Below are positions 18,362-26,035 of a DNA stretch of 64,000 nt, piece after piece. Every line of letters begins with the position of its first letter. The first letter of the stretch is position 1. The stretch comes from UMGS1590 sp900552455 (GTDB lineage Bacteria > Bacillota > Peptococcia > Peptococcales > Peptococcaceae): NCBI GenBank assembly GCA_963931105.1, contig OZ007004.1, positions 868,001 to 932,000 of the forward strand, read 5' to 3'. Made by a program: the position numbers and the translations under genes. A model generated the notes under the pieces. It saw only the letters and a program-made list of their open reading frames with translations. It made no database searches and was not told where the DNA came from.

Positions 18362-18450
18362 CGTTCCCATCCTTTCTCAATGAGAGTGTGCAGTTTTCGC
18401 ACCTTTTATTATACCCGCTGCCGCCGCAAAATGACACCCCCGCACATGAA

Positions 18451-18486
18451 AAAACCGGCATCTGCTCATAACAGATGCCGGGAATA
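18451..18486 (-). terminator. Terminator of the 18493-19869 gene
   Basis: CCGGCATCTG and CAGATGCCGG form a perfect 10-bp stem with an A-rich flank that reads TTTTT on the minus strand. It lies 7 bases beyond the stop codon. Confidence 0.8.
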
Positions 18487-18492
18487 AGTAAA

Positions 18493-19869
18493 CTACAAAA
18501 CTTTCCACCAACCATTTCTAGGCTGGCCAATTCTTTCTATGATTCGATTCTTTTTCAAAAATGCAATGTGATTAGCAATTGTTGTTGAGCTTTTTCCAGT
18601 CAATGACACAAGCTCCTTTTGTGTGATATTCGGATTTTTTCTCATTTCATTCACAATCTGCTGTCTGATAGGATTTAAATGAACAGCATGTTGACCAATC
18701 TGTTCACCAGCATCCTCCAAAATAGAACGAAATGGGATCGTAACAACGATCGAGTTATCTCTAAACTCAAAAGCGCCTTTTCCGTAAACCTGTACAATTT
18801 TTGGAACACCACGCCCAGAACGTTCACTAATATGCAGCTGTAAAAAAATATCCGATAAGCGCACGTTGACCGGAACCGATTCTCCTAGATAAAATCCCTG
18901 TTTTGTTTGATTTGGTGCCAGTGTACCTCTCGATAAGATTTCAATACGATCACTGTAAACTGTGATCATTGGAGCATTTCCATCTACCCAACGATTATGA
19001 ACAAAAGCATTAATAATAGCTTCACGGAAAGCATCTCTATCAAATAGGTAAATTTCTCTTCTTGTCACACCACGATTTCTTTCATCTGCTTGCGGTACAT
19101 TTAATACATCACCAAACTCCAAAATTTTGTCAAGCGCGCTCAATAAGCAATCATATCCAAATTCGCGAACCGAATATAATTGTGATGTTTTATTTGTTCC
19201 GCCAAATACTGAAATCCTGATTGGCATTTGGCAATTATCTGAAAGAAGCTGTGCCAACAAATTGTATCGACCATCTTTTGTCAGAAGCCCAAGATTCTTT
19301 TTGAAATTCTTTTCGCTAAGAGGTAATTCGCTATCTATATAATATAAAAACAACTTTCTAAAGCTCAATTCTTGAGAAAATGCTTCCAAATTTTCTATTG
19401 TCGCAATATCTTGCCTCAAGGATTCAAATAACTTTGCTTCTATTTTAGGATATTTATTTAAATTGATTTTACTAGAGCCAATACGATAATATCTATTTCC
19501 AGAAAATGCTGTTGGAACCTGTTGTGCTGCTGGAATTTCCAATACAACGATCCTCTTTCCATCTAAAAAACATTCACTGAAAGAAAAATCAACATAAGGA
19601 TTCATTTGTCGCGCCAGATAATGAGAAAGAGGTTCATTTTTCACATCTATGTGATGGTTAAATTTCGTCCCAACTATTTTGTGTGTTTCATTATTTACGC
19701 CCCACACCATATAAGATTTTTCCAACCCCATCATTGCTGCAACATTAGATAGCGCAGAAATATACTCACCAAGCTGAGAAGGATCATACCAGTTTTCTTT
19801 AAATTCAAACCACTCTTCTTCGGTATCGGATTCGATCAATTCCCTTACAATCATTTCCAACGTGTCCAT
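18493..19869 (-). CDS. AlbA_2 (Schlafen-type) ATP-binding protein with C-terminal HTH
   Basis: 458 residues. The N-terminal AlbA_2 domain (about 1-130) has EEEWFEFKENWYDPSQLGEYISALSN-like spacing of the family, with the EFK motif. A GHKL-like ATP-binding C-terminal region (FREAIINAFVHNRW and SERSGRGVPKIVQ) is as in RecG-C-term/HATPase_c_4 proteins. The last 60 residues form a winged helix (TQKELVSLTGKSSTTIANHI). Members are often called transcriptional regulators or ATP-dependent helicases without proof. The gene is clearly more AT-rich than its neighbours, which suggests horizontal gain. Confidence 0.85.
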   Translation of the reverse strand: MDTLEMIVRELIESDTEEEWFEFKENWYDPSQLGEYISALSNVAAMMGLEKSYMVWGVNNETHKIVGTKFNHHIDVKNEPLSHYLARQMNPYVDFSFSECFLDGKRIVVLEIPAAQQVPTAFSGNRYYRIGSSKINLNKYPKIEAKLFESLRQDIATIENLEAFSQELSFRKLFLYYIDSELPLSEKNFKKNLGLLTKDGRYNLLAQLLSDNCQMPIRISVFGGTNKTSQLYSVREFGYDCLLSALDKILEFGDVLNVPQADERNRGVTRREIYLFDRDAFREAIINAFVHNRWVDGNAPMITVYSDRIEILSRGTLAPNQTKQGFYLGESVPVNVRLSDIFLQLHISERSGRGVPKIVQVYGKGAFEFRDNSIVVTIPFRSILEDAGEQIGQHAVHLNPIRQQIVNEMRKNPNITQKELVSLTGKSSTTIANHIAFLKKNRIIERIGQPRNGWWKVL

Positions 19870-20010
19870 TTTATCGCCTCCGATCTTTTTGTATGGCTTT
19901 ATTATACAGTTTTACTACACGTTTTATCAATCTAACTTTTTCTAATTTCGATTAATCAGCCATTTTCTATCATTTTTATCCAGTTTCTATACCGTTTTTA
20001 TACAACATAA

Positions 20011-20037
20011 AAACGACCACCTGACAGATGGCCGTTT
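20011..20037 (-). terminator. Terminator of the FAH-family gene
   Basis: AAACGaCCA and TGGcCGTTT form a stem, followed on the minus strand by TTTTTA. Confidence 0.6.
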
Positions 20038-20047
20038 CATTTATGCA

Positions 20048-20836
20048 TCATTCGCCAGCGACGGCTGTGTTCGTCAGCGTGCCGATGCCTTCGATCTCTA
20101 CAGTGATCGTGTCGCCAGGCGCGAGATGGCCGACGCCTGCCGGCGTGCCGCTGTAGATCAGATCGCCTGGCTCCAGCGTGGTGAACGCCGAAAGATGCGC
20201 GATCAAGCGCGCGATCGAAAAGATCATCAGCTGGGAATTGCCATTCTGGCGCAGCTCGCCATTGAGATAAGAGCGCACCGACAGATTTTGTGGATCCTTG
20301 ATGTCTGTGACGATCCATGGCCCCAGTGGTTTATAGGTTGGCTGGCTCTTGGCGCGCAGCCACTGCTTGTCTGCATTCTGATAGGTGCGGTCCGACACAT
20401 CGTTGCCGCAGGTGTAGCCCAGCACATAATCCAGCGCTTCGTCTTCGCTGACACGGCTGCAGCGGCGGCCGATCACCGCCACCAGCTCGCCTTCATAATC
20501 CACCGTGTGATCCAGACGGCTGATCACGATCGGCGAATTTGGCCCGGTGATCGCCGTCGTCGCACAGAGAAAAGCGATCGGATCGTCTGGATTGGCGCGC
20601 GTTGGGTCGATGTGCTTGAACTCGTCAACATGCGCCGCGTAATTCAGCCCGATCGCATACACATGCGGTGGCTTCACCGGCGCCAGCAGCGTGCAGTCGT
20701 CCAGCGGCAGGCTCGTGTTCGTCAGCACGATCTCCCGCCCGAAAATATCCCCGTCGATCAGCGTCGCACAGTCTTTTTCCGTGTCGATCGCTGCGTAGTA
20801 GATCTGCTGATCGTATTTGATGCGTGCAATATTCAT
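20048..20836 (-). CDS. Fumarylacetoacetate hydrolase family protein
   Basis: 262 residues. The FAH catalytic fold is shown by VYAIGLNYAAHVDEFK, PFAFLCAT-like spacing around DPIAFLCATTAITGPNSPI, and the metal-site blocks DYEGELVAVIGRRC and GYTCGNDVSDRTYQ. The C-terminal YSGTPAGVGHLAPGDTITVEIEGIG is also present. The family includes acylpyruvate hydrolases, 2-keto-4-pentenoate hydratases and oxaloacetate decarboxylases acting on 1,3-dicarbonyl-like acids with Mg or Mn. Which reaction applies here cannot be told. It is a single gene with its own terminator. Confidence 0.9.
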   Translation of the reverse strand: MNIARIKYDQQIYYAAIDTEKDCATLIDGDIFGREIVLTNTSLPLDDCTLLAPVKPPHVYAIGLNYAAHVDEFKHIDPTRANPDDPIAFLCATTAITGPNSPIVISRLDHTVDYEGELVAVIGRRCSRVSEDEALDYVLGYTCGNDVSDRTYQNADKQWLRAKSQPTYKPLGPWIVTDIKDPQNLSVRSYLNGELRQNGNSQLMIFSIARLIAHLSAFTTLEPGDLIYSGTPAGVGHLAPGDTITVEIEGIGTLTNTAVAGE

Positions 20837-20931
20837 TATTGTCCACCCTTCCTCTTAATGATTAATTATTAATGTTGGTAGATTCCCTATCGGGAATCTC
20901 TTTTTCAAATTTATCTTGCAAAACTTGTACG

Positions 20932-21288
20932 TTAACGCGAAGGTTTGACTTTTTTCGTAATCGCCGTCAGTATCTTTTGCAGCTCGATACAATCAGCAAT
21001 CAAAGAACGAAACTGCTCTTCCGTAATATACTCTGTTTCATAAAGCAATTCCAGCCAGTATCGTGTCTCGTTACATTCCTTCAGCGCAATATAGAGCTTC
21101 AAAGCAAAATCGTTGCGGCTGATCGCATATTCTGATTCTGCTACGTTCGCACCAATGCTCGTACCACTACGCAAAATCTGGCGTGCAAGAACATACTCCT
21201 GTTTTTCAGCAATTAAATACCTGTTCAACTTCACAATTCGCACTGCAAACTGCTTGCTCTTGATTCTGATGACATTGTCTTCTTTCAT
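20932..21288 (-). CDS. Four-helix-bundle protein (S23/IVP family)
   Basis: About 118 residues. The sequence is wholly helical, with the family phrase QILRSGTSIGANVAESEYA and the later KECNETRYWLELL. These match the 23S rRNA intervening-sequence (S23) four-helix-bundle proteins, which form pentameric bundles of unknown function. Here it is free-standing and not within an rRNA gene. The start at 21288 follows a GAGGA site; the open frame extends to 21309. It is AT-richer than its neighbours, consistent with a mobile gene. Confidence 0.88.
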   Translation of the reverse strand: MKEDNVIRIKSKQFAVRIVKLNRYLIAEKQEYVLARQILRSGTSIGANVAESEYAISRNDFALKLYIALKECNETRYWLELLYETEYITEEQFRSLIADCIELQKILTAITKKVKPSR

Positions 21289-21471
21289 AGGCCATTCCTC
21301 AAGCACCATTTATTGACAAAATCTTCTTACTTAATAATAACATTATTGCCAAATATTGACCACAAAAAATGATTTCCAGTCATTGACACGCGGAGAAAGG
21401 GCAACACAAGATATTTTCTATCTGTCACCTGTAGAAATTACTCATTTATCATTACTCATTAATCATTATTC

Positions 21472-22350
21472 TTATCTTTTTTCTTCTCGCGTATCGACGA
21501 GCGTTTCTGCCACAACGCAGGCGAGGATGATCGCTGCGCCGATGAGGCCCATCAGCGAAAGCGTTTCGCCGAGGAGGAAGAAGGAGAAGAACGCCGTCAA
21601 TACCGGTGCGGTGCATTGCAAAAGAGCGACGGTGCGTGAGCTGATGCCTTCGAGGGCCTTGTTCTGCAAAAGATAGCCGAGAAGCGTGCAAGCCAGCGCC
21701 AGATAGAGGATGATCGCCCAGTTCACCGGCGAGGCGCCTTGGAGGGTCAGCCCGCCTTCAAAGATAAACGCGCAGACAAACGCCATCACCATGCTCGCTG
21801 CCGCTTGCACCGTTGTCAGCGTCAGCGCGTCCATCTGCTGCAGCGCCGTGCCGCTTGAGACCAGCGAGCCTGCGATGCACACTGCTGAGAGAAATCCCAC
21901 CAGCTCGCCCACGCCGAAGCCCGAAAAGCCGCCGCAGAAAAGATACAGCCCCACGACCACCAAAAGCTGCAGCGGAATGTGCACCCAGTGATAGCGCGTG
22001 CGATGGATCAGAAACGCCAGGATTGGCGTCAGGATGATCGCCATCGAGCGCAGAAACGTCGCCGAGGTGGCCGTCGTCAGATTGAGCGCGATGTTATTGA
22101 GCACATAGCCCGCCGCAATGCACAGCGACGGCACCAGCCAAAGCCGCACCGACACCGCGCGCAGCCCCTGCGCAATGCGTCTGCCGCAGACCAACAGGAG
22201 CGCCGCCACAGCGATCGCATAGCGCACCGTCATCAGCGAATACACGCTCATCGTTTCGTAGGCCGCTTTCGAGATCGGATCCCCAAAACCATAGAGCACA
22301 CTTTGCAGCAGGATCAACCCCGCAAAAAATAATACCGATCGCCGATGCAT
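21472..22350 (-). CDS. EamA/DMT-superfamily transporter
   Basis: About 292 residues with ten predicted membrane helices in two EamA halves. The first half has YGFGDPISKAAYETMSVYSLMTVRY, typical of the family (here split: YGFGDPISK, then SVYSLMTVRY). The second has ALTLTTVQAAASMVMAF, GYLLQNKALEGIS and a final LGETLSLMGLIGAAIILACV. It is expected to export metabolites, but the substrate is unknown. An AGGAGG site lies 9 bases before the ATG; a GTG three bases earlier is also possible. Confidence 0.9.
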   Translation of the reverse strand: MHRRSVLFFAGLILLQSVLYGFGDPISKAAYETMSVYSLMTVRYAIAVAALLLVCGRRIAQGLRAVSVRLWLVPSLCIAAGYVLNNIALNLTTATSATFLRSMAIILTPILAFLIHRTRYHWVHIPLQLLVVVGLYLFCGGFSGFGVGELVGFLSAVCIAGSLVSSGTALQQMDALTLTTVQAAASMVMAFVCAFIFEGGLTLQGASPVNWAIILYLALACTLLGYLLQNKALEGISSRTVALLQCTAPVLTAFFSFFLLGETLSLMGLIGAAIILACVVAETLVDTREEKR

Positions 22351-22451
22351 CACTCACAACCTCCTGATTCATTCACTATTAATAGTATAGCAAATTTATG
22401 AATTGCCAGACAATAAAAAAGAAACACGCGCGCAGAGAACTTCTTTATCAT

Positions 22452-22480
22452 CAAAAAAATCCCCTCCGATCACTCGAAGG
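22452..22480 (-). terminator. Terminator of NlpC/P60 gene 1
   Basis: CCCCTtCG and CGgAGGGG form a stem followed by ATTTTTTT on the minus strand. Confidence 0.75.
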
Positions 22481-22500
22481 GGAAAGATGTTCATAAACTG

Positions 22501-23664
22501 TTACGCAAGCACGCGGCCAGCGGTGTCGAATGGGTAAGCATCGTAGCTCTGGATGCAGACGCTCTGGCCTGGCGCTGGTGCATGGATGTACTGACCATCG
22601 CCGATGTAGATGCCAACGTGGTATGGGCTTGCGCCGCCCCAGAATACGAGGTCACCAGGCTGCAGCGCAACCAGGGAAACCTGCTGCACAACAGCGATCT
22701 GATCGTAGGTGGTACGTGGCAGGCTGATGCCGTTCTGAGCGAAAACATACTGCACAAGACCGCTGCAGTCAAAGCCGGCAGGTGTGGTGCCGCCCCAGAC
22801 ATATGGCACGCCGATGTACTGCATGGCAGTAGCGATGATGTTGCGTGCAGTTGCATCAGAGATGCCGCCAACGATCTCATCCACAGTGCCCTGATCCACA
22901 GATGGAGTGGTGGTGTCGTTCGTAGAATCATCGACATCCGGATAAGTCACATCTGGTGTTTCCACATCCGGCGTATCAACGACTGGCGTGTCGGTAACTG
23001 GTGGTTCAACAACCGGTGCCTGGTAAGCGTTCATATTGCCCCAGAGATTTGCCCAGACATCGCTGCCCGTCTGAGAAGCGAGCACGAGAATGTTCGAGCC
23101 AGAGAGGCTGATGTTGTTGTTAGGAATGATCGCCTGGAAGAAATCCTGTGGCACATAGAGCACACCGTTCACATTCTGGATGCTGTAGGTGGCGCCGCCC
23201 TGCTGAACCTGCAGGCCAGTCGCGCCATTGACGAGATAAACTTCGTAAGCAGTCGTGTCGTTGTAAAGTTTGAGCTTTTCCTGACCTTCTGCTTTCCAAT
23301 CAACGCCAAGCGCCTGATCCTTCATAGCTTCCAGCGTTGCGCGCAGTGGCAGATAGGTCTGACCGCCGATGTTCTGTGCTGGGTTTGCCAGGCTCACATA
23401 ATCGATCCCGTAGGATTCGGTGGTGTCACCAGATGGCTGCTGAGAAGCGTTGTTGTCAGTCACAGGTGCAGATGGGGTCTGCGTGCTGCCACCATTCAGC
23501 TGCTGCGTCGCAGCGGCCATAGCCTGAGCGGCTGCAGCCAGGTTTGGCGTCGTCTGTTCGCCAACGATGGCCGTATCCGTGTCCGCTGCAAAAGCAGGGG
23601 CAACAGTGCAAGTCATCGTGACAGCGCAAAGCGTCAATGCGGTCGTCCATTTTTTCAAATTCAA
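22501..23664 (-). CDS. Secreted NlpC/P60 (C40) peptidase with stalk domain, copy 1
   Basis: About 387 residues. Signal peptide KKWTTALTLCAVTMTCTVAP, cleaved near AFA. A copper-amine-oxidase-N-like region follows (QTYLPLRATLEAM and GVLYVPQDFF). Then comes a Pro/Asp/Thr/Val linker and a C-terminal C40 domain with GFDCSGLVQYV (catalytic Cys), SPYHVGIYIG (His) and YIHAPAPG. These enzymes cut peptide stems in peptidoglycan. The start is uncertain: I prefer TTG at 23664, because it aligns with the ATG of the paralogue after a shared GGACGTGA element; a GTG at 23673 is also possible. Confidence 0.88.
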   Translation of the reverse strand: MNLKKWTTALTLCAVTMTCTVAPAFAADTDTAIVGEQTTPNLAAAAQAMAAATQQLNGGSTQTPSAPVTDNNASQQPSGDTTESYGIDYVSLANPAQNIGGQTYLPLRATLEAMKDQALGVDWKAEGQEKLKLYNDTTAYEVYLVNGATGLQVQQGGATYSIQNVNGVLYVPQDFFQAIIPNNNISLSGSNILVLASQTGSDVWANLWGNMNAYQAPVVEPPVTDTPVVDTPDVETPDVTYPDVDDSTNDTTTPSVDQGTVDEIVGGISDATARNIIATAMQYIGVPYVWGGTTPAGFDCSGLVQYVFAQNGISLPRTTYDQIAVVQQVSLVALQPGDLVFWGGASPYHVGIYIGDGQYIHAPAPGQSVCIQSYDAYPFDTAGRVLA

Positions 23665-23911
23665 AGGGGTCACGTCCTTCCTTTGACGGGGCGTGGTCGA
23701 TAGATCAGATTGCATAGTGTAAAAATAAAATAGCCCGTCAATGTCCTTTTTTTCGCATGCAGCGCCGCTAATGCAGCGCGCAACGCGTCATTGCTCGTGA
23801 AACTTTTATTATAATACAGGAAAACCTTGCATTTGAACAGGTTTTACAGCGGATTGTCATTAAACTGTTGCTGTCTGTTACAATCCGCAAAAGTCGGCGC
23901 AAAATGCGCGA

Positions 23912-23945
23912 AAAAGGCGCTACGAACGGATTCGTAGCGCCTTTC
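23912..23945 (-). terminator. Terminator of NlpC/P60 gene 2
   Basis: AAAGGCGCTACGAA and TTCGTAGCGCCTTT form a perfect 14-bp stem. The rest of the space between the two NlpC/P60 genes (23665-24061) holds a likely promoter for copy 1, with a TATAAT on the minus strand near 23810. Confidence 0.85.
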
Positions 23946-24061
23946 ACTGTTCAGTATGGGGAACAAAGCACGAACATTTGTTCCCACTGCCGATTAGAAA
24001 AAATAACAAAAGTTACAAACTTTCATGTCGCTTGTTACAAATGGCGCATGCCTGGCGCGCG

Positions 24062-24949
24062 TCAGCCAACGATTCTGCCAGCGCTCGTGAATGGATACGC
24101 GCTGTAACTCTGGATGCAGACGCTCTGGCCTGGCGCCGGTGCGTGGATGTACTGGCCGTTGCCAATATAAATGCCAACATGGTACGCGCTGTAGCCCCAG
24201 AAGACGAGATCCCCTGGCTGCAGATCGTCAAAGGAGACTGGCGTCGCTTCCGCCTGCTGCGTATACGTCGTGCGGGAGATCGAAATGCCGTTTTCCGCGT
24301 AAACATATTGCACAAGCCCACTGCAGTCAAAGCCATATGGCGTCGTGCCGCCCCAGACATATGGCACGCCCAGGTATTTCATCGCCGTCGCCACGATCTG
24401 GTCGCCAACAGATTTCGTCACATAGGCGTCGTCCACGCTGTAGGTTTCCAGGCTCTTCCAGAATGCGCTCTCGTCTGTCTGGATCAGCATCAGGATGCTG
24501 CCCTGCACAGAAACCACGCGGTTGGTCAGCTGCTGGATAAACGCCATTGGCGCATAGGTGATGTCGCCTTCCACCTTGAGCGGATAGTAGGTGCCGTTCG
24601 CAGAAGTGGCGATCGCCGTCTGGTCGTCGTTGTAATAGAGCTGCATATCGCCGCCGGCGATGGAAAGCTTGATCTTGCGCGCCTGTTCGTCAGGATTTGT
24701 CGTCACAGCAGCGCCCATCTGCTCCAGCGTCGAGCGCAACGGCAGATAAAGGGTGCCTTCTTCGTTGATGACAGAAGTAGCGAGCTGGTAGCTGTCAATA
24801 TGATAATTGCTCGTCGCGCCCTGTACAGCGGAAGTCACCTGCGCCGTATCGGCCACAGGCGCAGTATCGTCAGCAAGCGCAGGCGCTGCGCCGAGACCGC
24901 TCACGCCAAAAGCGAGCAAAAGCAGAGTTGCGATGGATTTCTTGTTCAT
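24062..24949 (-). CDS. Secreted NlpC/P60 (C40) peptidase with stalk domain, copy 2
   Basis: About 295 residues; paralogue of the gene 400 bases downstream. Signal peptide MNKKSIATLLLLAFGVSGLG. A stalk-like domain follows (GTLYLPLRSTLEQMGAAV, ITYAPMAFIQQL). The C40 domain has YGFDCSGLVQYVYA (Cys), SAYHVGIYIG (His) and QYIHAPAPGQSVCIQSY. It lacks the long Pro-rich linker of copy 1. The C40 domains are nearly alike, whereas the stalk parts have diverged. The start is the ATG at 24949; the frame is open to 24982, and both paralogues have GGACGTGA about 15 bases before the chosen start. Confidence 0.9.
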   Translation of the reverse strand: MNKKSIATLLLLAFGVSGLGAAPALADDTAPVADTAQVTSAVQGATSNYHIDSYQLATSVINEEGTLYLPLRSTLEQMGAAVTTNPDEQARKIKLSIAGGDMQLYYNDDQTAIATSANGTYYPLKVEGDITYAPMAFIQQLTNRVVSVQGSILMLIQTDESAFWKSLETYSVDDAYVTKSVGDQIVATAMKYLGVPYVWGGTTPYGFDCSGLVQYVYAENGISISRTTYTQQAEATPVSFDDLQPGDLVFWGYSAYHVGIYIGNGQYIHAPAPGQSVCIQSYSAYPFTSAGRIVG

Positions 24950-25238
24950 GATAGGGATCACGTCCTTTTCGTTGTGTTTCATCGACAGGCGCTATGCTAG
25001 CACAGAATTTTCGCCGTTGGCAAGGTCTACAAAGAACATGTCAATTTATTGTTATGTATTAAAACCCAAAAACGAAGAATTTGTTACGCAACTTCAACCC
25101 CCTTGTTCAAGCGGGTTTTAAAGGTCACCTGATAAAAAGATCCCGCCGAAAATCGAACAAATGTTCTCACTAAAAAGAACAAAAAATAACACGCCCACCA
25201 GCGTTGTAACTTTTGCGTTCGAAAGAAAGCGCGCAGCA

Positions 25239-25262
25239 AAAAAGACGCTCCGCAGAGCGCCT
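25239..25262 (-). terminator. Terminator of the 25268-25780 gene
   Basis: GCGCTC and GAGCGt form a short stem followed by CTTTTTT on the minus strand. The space 24950-25238 has AT-rich sequence and a possible promoter (minus-strand TTGCCA with TAGCAT 18 bases on), and no gene that I can support. Confidence 0.6.
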
Positions 25263-25267
25263 CTGAT

Positions 25268-25780
25268 CTATTCTGTTTTCTCGTTTTCTTCATTTTCCGT
25301 GTTTTCTTCCACGTTTTCTTCTGCGTTTTCCTGTTCCAGCTCAGCTTCTGGTTCTGCTTCCGCAGTTTCTTCAGATGGTTGCGCTTCGGCGACTGGCTCA
25401 GACGGTTCGCTTGCCAGCTTGTCCTTGCGCGCGTAGTAGAAGATCGTCACACCGATCGCCATCGAAATAAAATCGATCACGCTGAACGATTCCATGCTCA
25501 CCTGCGTATAGACCAGCGACACGATCCCCAACAGCGCAAACACCAGCCCCAGCTTCATCGCCATATCGTTATAGCGACGCAGGCAGACATAGCCGCAGAC
25601 GATCGCCAGGATCGCGATCACATAAGAAAGTGCCACGATCGCTATCTCGCCGGCTTCGTGTCCTGGCATCAATCCCTGCACCATGCCAATGATCGCCATC
25701 ATTCCCAAAAGCGCATAGAGCACCCCATAGACCATCATGACAATGCCGCAGATCTTCATCGGATCATAATTTTTCTCCAT
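25268..25780 (-). CDS. Four-TM membrane protein with acidic C-terminal tail
   Basis: About 170 residues; no family recognised. Four hydrophobic segments (about 9-35, 48-67, 76-94, 100-116) are followed by a short basic stretch (YYARKDK). A tail of about 50 residues is very rich in Glu, Ala and Pro (EPEAELEQENAEENVEEN). The tail probably lies in the cytoplasm by the positive-inside rule (inference). The ATG at 25780 has AAAGGGG at 9 bases; an in-frame GTG at 25786 is less likely. It is a single gene with a terminator. Confidence 0.75.
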   Translation of the reverse strand: MEKNYDPMKICGIVMMVYGVLYALLGMMAIIGMVQGLMPGHEAGEIAIVALSYVIAILAIVCGYVCLRRYNDMAMKLGLVFALLGIVSLVYTQVSMESFSVIDFISMAIGVTIFYYARKDKLASEPSEPVAEAQPSEETAEAEPEAELEQENAEENVEENTENEENEKTE

Positions 25781-25990
25781 GATCACACGCCCCTTTTCTC
25801 ATCATTTACACAATGATATCTGCCAATTATTATACCACTCCAACAGGGCCTGCTCAACGACACAGCGCCTCCATCGCGCCCATGAACGCACGCTTTGTAA
25901 ATTTTCTACATCATACGCCCATCCATTGGCCCATTCCACTATTCAATGTTCGCTGTCATCTTTTTGTTTCTGATAGTATAGAAGGAAAAT

Positions 25991-26024
25991 AAAAAAGCAG
26001 GCGTTCCGTTTCCAGAACGCCTGC
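25991..26024 (-). terminator. Terminator of lon
   Basis: GCAGGCGTTC and GAACGCCTGC form a perfect 10-bp stem, followed on the minus strand by TTTTTTA. Confidence 0.9.
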
Positions 26025-26035
26025 CACAATACTGA

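Noticed and set aside
23665..23910. c-di-AMP (ydaO-type) riboswitch before the NlpC/P60 gene
   Set aside because: Such riboswitches often precede wall hydrolases, but I do not see the conserved ydaO core motifs.
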